From assembly GCA_900319525.1 (NCBI GenBank), contig ONOU01000019.1, forward strand, positions 1 to 53,592: a DNA stretch of 53,592 nucleotides. Direction: 5' to 3'. Positions 33,048 through 41,828 of the stretch are shown piece after piece. Numbering within the stretch: position 1 is the stretch's first letter; every line of letters begins with the position of its first letter. The notes below the pieces were generated by a model, which was not told the origin of the DNA, did no database searches, and was given only the letters and a program-made list of their open reading frames with translations. Both the position numbers and the translations under genes were made by a program. Source of the DNA: an uncultured Prevotellaceae bacterium (lineage in GTDB: Bacteria; Bacteroidota; Bacteroidia; Bacteroidales; Muribaculaceae).

Positions 33048-35363
33048 CTACTCCTTGTCCTGGCCGTAACCGTAGCCGTAGCCCTGCGACATCTTGGGAT
33101 TGCTGTCGTTGAGCACCACGGCGACGTTGTTGAGCTGACGGCGAGCCATAGCGTTGTTCATGTAGCGCACAAGGCTGCGCTTGGTGTAGTTCGAGCGGGT
33201 GACATAGACTGTCACGTTGGCATAACGGGCCAGCGAATAGGTGTCACTAACCATGGCGATGGGCGCCGAGTCGATGATGACGTAGTCATAGCGCTCCTTG
33301 AGCTGGTCGATGAGCTCCTGCACACGGGTGGTGAGCAACAGTTCTGACGGGTTGGGCGGGATAACGCCACCCACGATGATGTCGAGGTTCTCCACCTCGG
33401 GACAGTGCTGAATCACGTCATCGAGCGTGACATGCTGCTTGGCTAGGAAGGAGGTAACACCCGGTGCGTCGTTGATGTTGAGCATCTCGGCCAGTTTGGG
33501 GCTGCGGATGTCCATGCCCACCAGTGCCACACGCTTACCCAGCAGCGAGAACGATGAGGCCAGGTTGGTGCTGACAAACGATTTGCCCTCGCCGGAAACC
33601 GAACTGGTGACCAGCATGACCTTGTCGTTAGGGGTGGGCAGCATGAACTGGATGTTGTTGCGCAACAGCCTGAACAGCTCCACGATGGACGACGACTTGC
33701 CCTCTTTGACCACCAGCTGCGAGCGGTGGCGGTTGTGGCAGATCTCGCCGATGACGGGAGCCTTGCTGATGCTTTGCAGTTCTTCCTGTGACGAGAACTT
33801 GGTCGTGAACAGGTTCTTGAGGAACAGCAGCACAAGCGGCAACAGCAGGCCGGCTATCAATGCTAGGAAATAAATCTTGTATTTCGCGGGCTTGACCGGA
33901 GTGATCGAGGCATAGGCGTGGTCCACAATCTTACCCTTGGGCGTGGTGGCTGCCAGCACCAGCGAGTTCTCCTCGCGCTTTTGCAGCAGGAAGGTGTAGA
34001 GTGAGTTCTGGATGCCCTGCTGGCGGTACAGGTCTTGGGCCTCGCGCTCCACGGTGGGCACCTTGCCCATGGCGCTGTTGGTCGAGTTTGTCTGGCTCTG
34101 GGCGCGGCCAAGTTGCATGTCGATGGCTCTGATCGAGGAGTTCACGCCCTTGATGATGTTGTTGTGCATGCTTGCGATCTGCTCGTCGATGCGCTTCAGT
34201 GCCATATTGTCGCCCTTGGCCGACTGCTCGAGTTCCTGTCGCTTGACAAGCAGGTTGTTATAGGCTTTGATGGAGCCCGATGCGGCACTGGAGTCCACGT
34301 CAAAGGGGATGTAGCTGTGCTTGTTAGCCGGATCGTTGACAAAGTCTTTGACCATGCCCAGCAGGCGCTTGTTGGTCTCGAGCTTGATGATGGCGCGGTC
34401 GGCGATTTCTTGTTTGGCCATCTCACTCTTCATCTGCAACTCATAGTTAATCATGTTGTTGCGGCGTCTGAAGGCTTCGATGTCGGCCTCGCTGCTGGTC
34501 AGGCCCTTGTAGATGAGGGCCAGACGCTCGTCGATGAACTTGGCCGTGTTGATGGCCTGCTCGTCTTTTTCCTGCTGTCCACGCTCGTTATACAGGTTGA
34601 TGAGCGTGTTCAGGATATCCCGTCCGCGGCCTTTGACATTCTCGAGGATACTCAGGTTGATGCCGTTGGCCTTCTTGGTGATGAGCTTGACCTTGATTTT
34701 CTTGTTTAGGCCCTGTCCGCAGTACTGCGAGCCGATGAGCGATGCAGTGATGTGGCAGGGCTTCTTGGGCTTGTAATTTTCGGTGGTCTTGATGGTAAAT
34801 GTGCCGTATGAAGTCTTGTAGGTGGCCGGGAGTTTGGCACCCTTGGCGTTGATGAGCTTGGTGCGTCCGCTGTTGGCCTTGATGTTGGCCAGTCCCTCTT
34901 TGTTGACGTCAATCTTGAAGGATACCGACGACAGCGTGTCGAACATCTCCTCGGGGGCAACGACCTCGATGGGGGAGTTGTTGTAGTGGTCAACATTAGG
35001 TTTGAACCAGCCCTTGTCCTCGATGTAGCGGCGGTTGAGTTTCAGGCGACGGGCGACCTCGGTACATAACTCTTGCGACGAGAAGACAATCATCTCGTCC
35101 TCTACCTTGCCGCCACCACTCATGAGCTTCATGCTCTTGAGCAGGTTGGCTCCGGCGCTCGAGCTGTTGTCCTCTTGAGCCACCAGCACCACCGCATTGA
35201 CTTCATAGACGCGGTTAGTGACCCTCACATAGTAATAGGCCAGCAGGGCACAGGCGATGAGTGACAACAAGAAAAGCCACCAGTAACGTTTGTATTTTTC
35301 ATAGAGCGCGCCAAAGTCGATGGCCTGCTCCTCGGGATGATTGATCGTAGTATTCTCTGCCAT
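33048..35363 (-). CDS. wzc: Wzc-like chain-length regulator and tyrosine autokinase
   Basis: This 771-residue inner-membrane protein has a Wzz domain with its first helix near residues 27-48 (YWWLFLLSLIACALLAYYYV), a long periplasmic coiled-coil region, and a second helix near 500-522 (IYFLALIAGLLLPLVLLFL). A cytoplasmic BY-kinase domain follows: Walker A SSVSGEGKS (about 586), Walker A' VALVGMDIRSPKL (about 613) and Walker B DYVIIDSAP (about 696). The tail QGYGYGYGQDKE has only three Tyr for autophosphorylation, a short cluster for the family. It would control export and chain length with the Wza-like protein encoded 9 bp upstream. Confidence 0.95.
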   Translation of the reverse strand: MAENTTINHPEEQAIDFGALYEKYKRYWWLFLLSLIACALLAYYYVRVTNRVYEVNAVVLVAQEDNSSSAGANLLKSMKLMSGGGKVEDEMIVFSSQELCTEVARRLKLNRRYIEDKGWFKPNVDHYNNSPIEVVAPEEMFDTLSSVSFKIDVNKEGLANIKANSGRTKLINAKGAKLPATYKTSYGTFTIKTTENYKPKKPCHITASLIGSQYCGQGLNKKIKVKLITKKANGINLSILENVKGRGRDILNTLINLYNERGQQEKDEQAINTAKFIDERLALIYKGLTSSEADIEAFRRRNNMINYELQMKSEMAKQEIADRAIIKLETNKRLLGMVKDFVNDPANKHSYIPFDVDSSAASGSIKAYNNLLVKRQELEQSAKGDNMALKRIDEQIASMHNNIIKGVNSSIRAIDMQLGRAQSQTNSTNSAMGKVPTVEREAQDLYRQQGIQNSLYTFLLQKREENSLVLAATTPKGKIVDHAYASITPVKPAKYKIYFLALIAGLLLPLVLLFLKNLFTTKFSSQEELQSISKAPVIGEICHNRHRSQLVVKEGKSSSIVELFRLLRNNIQFMLPTPNDKVMLVTSSVSGEGKSFVSTNLASSFSLLGKRVALVGMDIRSPKLAEMLNINDAPGVTSFLAKQHVTLDDVIQHCPEVENLDIIVGGVIPPNPSELLLTTRVQELIDQLKERYDYVIIDSAPIAMVSDTYSLARYANVTVYVTRSNYTKRSLVRYMNNAMARRQLNNVAVVLNDSNPKMSQGYGYGYGQDKE

Positions 35364-35372
35364 AATGGTTGA

Positions 35373-36179
35373 TTATCTGACTAATGCGATGACAAGTGAT
35401 GCGATGACCGACACGCTGCTCACGACGGTCGATATGACCGAGAGCTTGTACGCGTTGTTCTGGTTATACTTGGAGTTGTCGATGCGTATCTCGTTGGGCT
35501 CGACATAGACCACGTCGTTCTGGCGCATATAGAAGTAGGGTGAGTTAAACACATCGCTACTGTTCAGGTTGAGTTTGTGATAATTGCGCTTGCCGTCCTC
35601 GGTGCGGATGACATACACGCGGTCGCGCTTGCCAAACTCGGTGAGGTCGCCACATGCGGCCAGTGCGTCAAGCACGGTGAAGTATTGCTGGCCGGTGACC
35701 ACTCGGTGCGGATTCTTGACCTCGCCCAGCACATCGATGCCAAAGTTCACGATATCGACGCGGACAAAGGGGTCCTTGACGTCCTCGCTCACCTTGGCGG
35801 TAACCATGTTGCGGATTTCGGGGATGGTCATGCCTCCCACGTGCAGGCGGCCCAGTGTCGGCATCATGATGTAGCCGGCTTCATCCACAATGTAGGTCTG
35901 GGTGCGCGGTTGCGTCGTCGACATGATGCTGCTGCGCGTGGCGGGGTTGTCCATGGGCATGTTGTAGGCTGCGGTGGCCTGAGGCACCGACGAGGTGACA
36001 GTGATCACCAGTTCGTCATCGGGCTGGATGCGGATGGGATAGTTGCCCTGTGGATTGGGCAGTGTGCCGCTGGGTGCGTCGGCCAGATCCTTGAAGTAAG
36101 CCAGGGTATTGTCCTTGCTTGTATTGCATGACAACAGCGTTGCCGCTGCAATCATCACTATAAGTAATCTTGATTTCAT
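35373..36179 (-). CDS. wza: Polysaccharide export lipoprotein (Wza-like)
   Basis: This 268-residue outer-membrane lipoprotein has signal peptide MKSRLLIVMIAAATLLSC (lipobox Cys about 18). The polysaccharide biosynthesis/export domain follows (about 48-150, YPIRIQPDDELVITVTSSVP and IVDEAGYIMMPTLGRLHVGG), then an SLBB domain (about 160-215) with VLGEVKNPHRVVTGQQYFTV and LAACGDLTEFGKRDRVYVIR. A C-terminal hydrophobic helix (LSVISTVVSSVSVIASLVIALV) may insert into the outer membrane, as in Wza. An in-frame ATG 18 nt upstream (36197) exists, but the one at 36179 gives a normal lipoprotein signal. Second gene of wzx-wza-wzc-wzy. Confidence 0.93.
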   Translation of the reverse strand: MKSRLLIVMIAAATLLSCNTSKDNTLAYFKDLADAPSGTLPNPQGNYPIRIQPDDELVITVTSSVPQATAAYNMPMDNPATRSSIMSTTQPRTQTYIVDEAGYIMMPTLGRLHVGGMTIPEIRNMVTAKVSEDVKDPFVRVDIVNFGIDVLGEVKNPHRVVTGQQYFTVLDALAACGDLTEFGKRDRVYVIRTEDGKRNYHKLNLNSSDVFNSPYFYMRQNDVVYVEPNEIRIDNSKYNQNNAYKLSVISTVVSSVSVIASLVIALVR

Positions 36180-36253
36180 AGCGGTTACAGAATACATTGT
36201 TCGTTTTATACTATGTAAACGAGGATGTGAGACAAATATTTTGTGACGGGGTA

Positions 36254-37693
36254 TTATTTGGTGAATTTTGACAAGATCAGGTCCCGCAATTCCTTGTTGC
36301 AGGCGGCGATGATGGCACCGATGGCCAGTGCCATATACACGATGTTAATGACAACCCCGTCACAATAGTAGAATGGAATGGCACTCACCAGCATCACCGC
36401 CACGGGAACCAGGGAACGGCGGCTGCTTCTCAAGACAAAGTAGTGTCGCATGTCATGCCACCGATAGGTGAACAGCACGATGTAGGTGATGAACTGGGTG
36501 AGTATTACGCCATATACCCCCAAGGGTTTGATGAGCAGGAAGTTGAGGACTACATTGACGATTGCCGCCAGCACAATGGCGGGCAAGGTGCGTGGCGTGT
36601 CCTTGGCGCACTGGTAGCCCATGTCAAAGAATGCCGACAAGGCAAACAGCACCGCCGACAGTCCCAGCGGGTAGATGTAATTCAGGCTCTCGTGATACTG
36701 CGGTGCGACGAGCCAATTGTAGTTGACCTTGAGCATGAACACATATCCCACCAGAATGATGCCCAGCAGAAAGATGTAGCTGTTGAACATCCTGGAGAAG
36801 AAGCGGTCGCGGTCGGGGCTGTGGTATTGCAGGATAGCGGTCTCTTGCCAAGCCTGGTAGAAGATGATGGCCAGCGTGTTGATGATGCCCGTGAAGCGGA
36901 TGGCCACGGCATACACGCCATTCACGTCAAGTCCCAGGAAGTGCTTGATGAACAGGCGGTCGCTACTGCCGGTGAGCCACCAGCACAGCGAGCCGGGCAG
37001 CAAGGGGAGCGTGAAACGCAATATCTCCCATCCCACTTTGCCGATATTGATGTTCCAACCGGTGTGGCGGGTGATGAGACGCACCTTGGCCTCGACCAGG
37101 AGCAGTGCCAGCACGCGTGCGATGATGTTGGCCAGGAATATTCCCTTGATTCCCCAGCCCATATAGGCAACAAAGATGACGCTGAACACACCGATGCCAA
37201 GGGCTGACAGGATGCCCACCATGACAAAGGCGCGATTGTTGCCCAGGCCGCGGAAGACCTGGGAATAGACCTCCTGGAGCGACATGGCAATGAGCAGCCC
37301 GACGGTATACCCCAGGTAATCGATGTGGGTGAACAATGCCAGGACAACGGCCACGAGCAGCGTGACGAACAGTGAGGAGAGCATCGTGCGGGCGACAAAG
37401 GAAACGATGCGCCGGCGTTGTGTCTCGTCATCGCAGTCAAGCAGGAACCTGAAGGCGCCGTCGCGCAGCTGGAGCGTGAAAAACGGCAACAGCAGCAGGC
37501 ATACCGTCAGGCACACGTCATAGTAGCCGAAATCACTGGTGTCATGTACAAAATAGGTGTACAACGGCACCATCAGGAACGTGATGAGCTTGGACCCGAT
37601 GTTACCGATGGCATACACGCCGATGTCCTTCATAAATTTGGACATACGGCTGCTGGCTGATGTATTGTTATTGTCGATTGACGTGGTTGTCAT
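36254..37693 (-). CDS. wzx: Oligosaccharide flippase (Wzx family)
   Basis: This 479-residue membrane protein of the MOP/polysaccharide synthase family has about twelve to fourteen hydrophobic helices. The N-terminal YAIGNIGSKLITFLMVPLYT segment (about residue 25) is characteristic of Wzx, which moves undecaprenyl-linked repeat units across the inner membrane. The ATG at 37693 is preferred over an upstream TTG at 37708. CAAAATTA at 37706-37713 would be a minus-strand -7 box, but it leaves almost no leader, so the exact promoter is uncertain. It is first in the operon wzx-wza-wzc-wzy. Confidence 0.92.
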   Translation of the reverse strand: MTTTSIDNNNTSASSRMSKFMKDIGVYAIGNIGSKLITFLMVPLYTYFVHDTSDFGYYDVCLTVCLLLLPFFTLQLRDGAFRFLLDCDDETQRRRIVSFVARTMLSSLFVTLLVAVVLALFTHIDYLGYTVGLLIAMSLQEVYSQVFRGLGNNRAFVMVGILSALGIGVFSVIFVAYMGWGIKGIFLANIIARVLALLLVEAKVRLITRHTGWNINIGKVGWEILRFTLPLLPGSLCWWLTGSSDRLFIKHFLGLDVNGVYAVAIRFTGIINTLAIIFYQAWQETAILQYHSPDRDRFFSRMFNSYIFLLGIILVGYVFMLKVNYNWLVAPQYHESLNYIYPLGLSAVLFALSAFFDMGYQCAKDTPRTLPAIVLAAIVNVVLNFLLIKPLGVYGVILTQFITYIVLFTYRWHDMRHYFVLRSSRRSLVPVAVMLVSAIPFYYCDGVVINIVYMALAIGAIIAACNKELRDLILSKFTK

Positions 37694-37818
37694 TTTTTGC
37701 GGGTGCAAAATTACAAAATATTTCGTTTTTTTCTCCTTCTTTCGCCAAATGTTTGTAATTTCGCATCACAATAGCTCAAAAGAGGGTGAAGAACAGGACC
37801 TCCAGCGGCAATGGTCAG

Positions 37819-38862
37819 ATGATAAAAACAATTAACTCATGGCGTGGACTCATGGCGGTGGCCGTGGTGCTTTTCCACTGTGATGTGGCGTGGATCTATA
37901 ACGTCGCCGTCTCGGGTGTGACGTTTTTCTTCCTGTCCAGCGCTTTCCTGTTGGCCATGAGGCACCCGTTTGAGCGGGTCGGAGCGCGCGAGTATGGCCG
38001 CTTTGTCATCGGTCATTCCCTGCGCTTGTTCCCGTTGCACTGGTTGGGACTGGCGTTGCTGGCCATCATCGGCTGCACGCTCTATCCGGCTTCCATCGAC
38101 TGGGGAGCTACTGCGTTGAGCGCCTTATTGTTACATGCCTGGTCTCCCGTGCACGATGTCCACTACGGGCTCAATCCGGTGGCCTGGTACATGAGCGCCC
38201 TGCTGTTCTGCTATTGCATCTATCCCCCGGTGAAACGGTGGCTGGGCCGTTGCCGCCTGCGCTACAAGGTGCTGATAGCCATGGTTCTGGCCCTTGTCTT
38301 GGGGACCGTGATGTTGCCGCTCGATATTCCCGGGCGTGAAGCGGTGTTTGTCAACCCCATGTCACATGTCGTGGACCTGGTGGTGGGAATCATGCTGCTT
38401 CACCTGTGTGAGGTGTTGCGCTCACGCTGGCCTCGGGTGGGTTACCGCACGGCCACGCTCATCGAGGCGGGCGCCTTGTTGCTCCTGGCCGCGTTCATTG
38501 CGGTGAACATGGCGACCACGTGGACACGCCCCTGGGAGGACGACGTGCTGTGGCTGTTGCCGCAGGGTGCCATCCTGCTGGCGATGGCTTGGCTCAACGG
38601 GCAGGAAGGTGCCTTGGGGCGCCTGCTGCTGTGCCGGCCGTTGCAGTGGCTGGGCAGCATCAGCTTTGAGGTGTTTGTGCTGCAGTTTGTGGCATTCCGC
38701 CTGTTTGGGTTTGTGGTGGCTCCCGCCGTGGGGCATCTGGGCTGGGACATCTACCACGGCCTGCCGTGGTTTGTGCTCTTGCTGCTCTTGCCGCTCTCCT
38801 GGCTGGTCAACCGCCTGTTCACCAAGCCGCTCTCGGCACGGGTGAAGAGGATGTTTCAATAA
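37819..38862 (+). CDS. Acyltransferase 3 family membrane protein (tandem copy 1)
   Basis: This 347-residue protein begins MIKTINSWRGLMAVAVVLFH, with the conserved Arg and His of the family in helix 1, then TFFFLSSAFLLAMRH. About ten membrane helices follow. The start at 37819 was chosen over an upstream in-frame ATG at 37786 because the downstream paralogue begins with the same MIKxIxxWR sequence. Likely role: O-acetylation or another acylation of the surface polysaccharide. It is divergent from wzx, and a TAATTTCG at 37756-37763 is one base off the -7 consensus. Confidence 0.85.
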   Translation: MIKTINSWRGLMAVAVVLFHCDVAWIYNVAVSGVTFFFLSSAFLLAMRHPFERVGAREYGRFVIGHSLRLFPLHWLGLALLAIIGCTLYPASIDWGATALSALLLHAWSPVHDVHYGLNPVAWYMSALLFCYCIYPPVKRWLGRCRLRYKVLIAMVLALVLGTVMLPLDIPGREAVFVNPMSHVVDLVVGIMLLHLCEVLRSRWPRVGYRTATLIEAGALLLLAAFIAVNMATTWTRPWEDDVLWLLPQGAILLAMAWLNGQEGALGRLLLCRPLQWLGSISFEVFVLQFVAFRLFGFVVAPAVGHLGWDIYHGLPWFVLLLLLPLSWLVNRLFTKPLSARVKRMFQ

Positions 38863-38928
38863 TCGTGTAAACATTAAACAGTGAGCAGGTTATCTGCTTG
38901 CGAAACATAATTAACAATTAACGGTAAT

Positions 38929-39975
38929 ATGATAAAAGCGATAACTGGATGGCGCGTGTTTTTTATCCTGCTGATTATCCTGCATCACGTGGGACTGGAT
39001 CAGCTGGACATGATGAGCCTGGGCGTGTGCTACTTCTTCATGTCTAGTGGCTTCCTGCTCGCATCGAAGTACCGGTTTGACAAGCTGGATGCCAAGGCTT
39101 ACCGCCAGTTTGTGTGGCGGCGCATGTTGCGCATCTATCCCCTGCACTGGTTCACGCTGGCCTTGTGGCTCGTGGCGGCCGCATTGCTGGGCACGCTGGT
39201 CATCGACCCGCTGACGCTCACGCTCAACGCGACGCTGCTTCACAGCTGGTCACTCAGCTATCCGATTTACTACTCCTATGTCAAGGTGTCGTGGTTCCTG
39301 GGCACGCTACTGTTCTGCTACATGTGTTACCCCTTGCTGGCACACTGGTTCCTGCCCCTGCGCCTGCGTCACAAGGTGGTGATTGTGTCGGTCCTGGCCC
39401 TCATCGCGGTCATCGTCCTGAGCGGTACCGACGATTACAGCCGCACCGCCCTCTATGTGTTCCCGCCCATGCGCCTGATCGACTTCCTGATCGGCATGGC
39501 CCTGCCGCACCTTTGTCAGGCGCTCAAGCGCTTTCCCGTCATCGGCAAGAGTGAAAACGGCACCGATGCCGAGCTGGTGGCGGTTGCCGTCCTCTCATTG
39601 GCAGTGATGGTGCACGGTTCTTATCCTGGCGTCCGTCCCTGGAGCGACACGGTCATCTGGTGGGTACCGCAGGCGCTGCTCATCATGGTGTGCTACCTGT
39701 ATGACAAGCGTGAGGGATTCATCGGCAGGCTCATGGCGGCACGGCCCTTGCAGTGGCTGGGCAGTGTGTGCTTTGAACTGTTCATGCTGCAGGGAATCAC
39801 CGCTCTGGCTTACAACTACCTGATAGCACCGGTGCTGGGGCACCTGGGACTTGGCGCGCTGGGCATCGACCCCTATGACCTGCTCCCGTGGCTGGTTATC
39901 CCGCTGGGCGTGGTCATCGCCTGGGTGGTCAATCGCTTGTTCTCCCGTCCCGTGAACCGCCTGCTGCGCCCCTAA
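38929..39975 (+). CDS. Acyltransferase 3 family membrane protein (tandem copy 2)
   Basis: This 348-residue paralogue of the preceding gene starts MIKAITGWRVFFILLIILHH and has the same YFFMSSGFLLASKYRFDKL continuation, about ten helices, and matching late motifs (RPLQWLGSVCFELFMLQGIT versus RPLQWLGSISFEVFVLQFVA). The pair lies 66 bp apart on one strand and probably arose by duplication. The two enzymes may modify different sugars or positions. Two AATTAAC heptads lie in the gap (about 38910-38923), and a perfect 16-bp tandem duplication follows the stop codon. Confidence 0.87.
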   Translation: MIKAITGWRVFFILLIILHHVGLDQLDMMSLGVCYFFMSSGFLLASKYRFDKLDAKAYRQFVWRRMLRIYPLHWFTLALWLVAAALLGTLVIDPLTLTLNATLLHSWSLSYPIYYSYVKVSWFLGTLLFCYMCYPLLAHWFLPLRLRHKVVIVSVLALIAVIVLSGTDDYSRTALYVFPPMRLIDFLIGMALPHLCQALKRFPVIGKSENGTDAELVAVAVLSLAVMVHGSYPGVRPWSDTVIWWVPQALLIMVCYLYDKREGFIGRLMAARPLQWLGSVCFELFMLQGITALAYNYLIAPVLGHLGLGALGIDPYDLLPWLVIPLGVVIAWVVNRLFSRPVNRLLRP

Positions 39976-40007
39976 CCGACCTATTTTATAACCGACCTAT
40001 TTTATAA
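39976..40007. repeat. Perfect 16-bp tandem duplication after a stop codon
   Basis: CCGACCTATTTTATAA occurs twice back to back, starting at the base after the stop codon of the second acyltransferase. It lies about 40 bp upstream of the T9SS promoter. Confidence 0.9.
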
Positions 40008-40043
40008 TTTATAAGATGTATAGAGGCTGCATCAATACAGTTT

Positions 40044-40076
40044 TTTGGAATTTGCGCAATAATGGGTTTAAAATTG
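40044..40076 (+). promoter_or_regulatory. Candidate promoter of the T9SS operon
   Basis: -33 TTTG (40044-40047), 21-bp spacer, -7 TAAAATTG (40069-40076, one base off TAnnTTTG). The leader before the porT ATG would be under 10 nt. Confidence 0.5.
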
Positions 40077-40090
40077 CGTTAATTGGTTAA

Positions 40091-40837
40091 ATGGACCTGG
40101 CTAAGCTGAGACATATTGCGTGTGTGATGCTGTTGTTGGCGGGTTGTGCTGTGGCACAAGCCCAGGACAATGACATGATTCTTAATCGTCCCTATGCCGA
40201 CGTGAAACCGCTGCACTTCGGTTTCTCGGTGGGTATGAATTTCCAGAATCTGGCGATTACCAACAATGGCTACATCACCGATGACGGCGAGGAGTGGTAT
40301 GCCGATATACCATCCCACTCGCCGGGCTTCAGTGTGAATGTGCTGGCCGACTTCCGTATCGCCGAGCACTTCAACCTGCGCGTGTCGCCGGGCCTTTACT
40401 TCGGTAACAAGGTGGTGCGCTACCTCAACCACCGTGGCAACGAGGCATGGGTCGAGCAGTCCCACTACAAGCAGAGCCAGAATGTCAAGTCGACCTACAT
40501 TGTCGTGCCCATCGACTTGAAGATGAGCGCCAAGCGTTATCACAACATGCGCCCCTACTTCACGGGAGGAGTGATGTATGCCCATGACCTGGCCAAGGAC
40601 CGCAGTGAGCAGCTCAAGCTCAAGAATGCTGACCTGATGCTCACCGTGGGCATGGGATGTGACTTCTACATGCCGTTCTTCAAGCTCTGTCCCGAGGTGA
40701 AGTTCTGTTTCGGTCTCAAGAATCTGCTGGACCGCAACAGGCCTGATTTGGAGGACAATCCCGAGGTAATGCGCTTTACACAGAGCGTGAACAAGGTAAC
40801 CAGCAACATGGTCGTTGTCACGTTCTTCTTTGAATGA
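40091..40837 (+). CDS. porT: PorT family outer-membrane beta-barrel protein of the T9SS
   Basis: This 248-residue protein has a signal peptide (about 1-25, ending AQAQ). The family pattern RPYADVKPLHFGFSVGMNFQ is followed by PGFSVNVLADFRIAEHFNLR and VSPGLYFGNKVVRY, with alternating beta strands to a C-terminal Phe-rich strand (VVVTFFFE). PorT/SprT is required for type IX secretion in Porphyromonas and Flavobacterium; its exact step is not settled. Here it directly precedes porP, whereas in P. gingivalis porT is not part of the porPKLMN cluster. Its stop is seven bases before the porP ATG. Confidence 0.85.
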   Translation: MDLAKLRHIACVMLLLAGCAVAQAQDNDMILNRPYADVKPLHFGFSVGMNFQNLAITNNGYITDDGEEWYADIPSHSPGFSVNVLADFRIAEHFNLRVSPGLYFGNKVVRYLNHRGNEAWVEQSHYKQSQNVKSTYIVVPIDLKMSAKRYHNMRPYFTGGVMYAHDLAKDRSEQLKLKNADLMLTVGMGCDFYMPFFKLCPEVKFCFGLKNLLDRNRPDLEDNPEVMRFTQSVNKVTSNMVVVTFFFE

Positions 40838-40844
40838 TGAGTTA

Positions 40845-41825
40845 ATGAGAATGAAGTTTCACGAGATACGTCATCTGGTTGCCGCGGCAGTGCTTAGTGT
40901 TGCCGTGGCCTTTGGCGTTCATGCTCAGACCGATGCCGCCTTTTCCCACTTCTGGACGGGGCAGGGCTATTACAATCCTGCCGTGGCCGGTGAGTTGAGT
41001 GCCATCAGGCTCAACCTGGGCAGCCGCATGCAGTGGGTGGATTTCAAGCATGCTCCCATGTCGTTCTACTTTATCGCCGACATGCCCTACAAGCTGCTGG
41101 GACAGAAGTTGGGCGTGGGCGCCAAGGCCGAGTTTGAGCGCATTGGTCTTTATACCAACACGCGCATCGGCGCGCAGATAGCGTGGAAACGCAAGATCGG
41201 CAAGGGCACCTTCAGCGTGGGCATTCAGCCCGGCGTGTTCTCCCAGACGTTCCGCGGCAGGGAGGTTATTACGACCCAAGAGCAGGAACAGACCCCCGAC
41301 GAGGCCATTGTCAAGCAGGACGTCTCGGGAACAGCCTTTGACGCGAATGCTGGTATCTATTACTCGCATCCCAGGTATTGGGTGGGTCTCTCGGTCACTC
41401 ACTTGACCTCGCCCAGCATTGAGCTGAAGGTTTCCCGCGAGTCGATTGACTTCTATGAGTTCAAAGTGAGCCGCGGCTATTATTTTATGGGTGGTGGCAA
41501 TATTCCGATAAATAATACGTTATTTGAAATACAACCCTCGGGAATGTTTGCTTACACGCAGAACTTCTGGACAGCCCAGATTGCGGCGCGTATGCGCTAC
41601 AACCGCATGTTCAGTATCGGTGCGGGCTATCGCTGGAAGGATGCCGTGACGGCTTTCATCGGTGTCAACCTGAAGGACGCTTTCATCGGCTACGCCTACG
41701 ACTATCCGGTGTCGGCCATCAGCAAGGCGACCTTTGGTAGCCACGAGGTCTTTGTCTCCTATCATGTGAAGCTCGATCCGAAGGAGAAAAACAAGAACAA
41801 ACAAAAAAGCGTACGCTTAATGTAA
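40845..41825 (+). CDS. porP: PorP/SprF family T9SS outer-membrane protein
   Basis: This 326-residue protein has signal peptide MRMKFHEIRHLVAAAVLSVA (cleaved near AQT), then the type IX PorP/SprF pattern: DAAFSHFWTGQGYYNPAVAG, LNLGSRMQW, a set of beta-barrel strands and late GAGYRWKDAVTAFIGVNLKD. Members are membrane-associated barrels that work with the PorK/L/M/N ring or trans-envelope motor. The ATG at 40845 (or 40851) follows the porT stop; a longer reading from a TTG at 40815 would overlap porT and is unlikely. Four bases separate it from porK. Confidence 0.92.
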   Translation: MRMKFHEIRHLVAAAVLSVAVAFGVHAQTDAAFSHFWTGQGYYNPAVAGELSAIRLNLGSRMQWVDFKHAPMSFYFIADMPYKLLGQKLGVGAKAEFERIGLYTNTRIGAQIAWKRKIGKGTFSVGIQPGVFSQTFRGREVITTQEQEQTPDEAIVKQDVSGTAFDANAGIYYSHPRYWVGLSVTHLTSPSIELKVSRESIDFYEFKVSRGYYFMGGGNIPINNTLFEIQPSGMFAYTQNFWTAQIAARMRYNRMFSIGAGYRWKDAVTAFIGVNLKDAFIGYAYDYPVSAISKATFGSHEVFVSYHVKLDPKEKNKNKQKSVRLM

Positions 41826-41828
41826 GAT

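Noticed and set aside
40815-40844. Longer porP reading from a TTG overlapping porT
   Set aside because: The ATG at 40845 gives a normal signal peptide and no overlap with porT.
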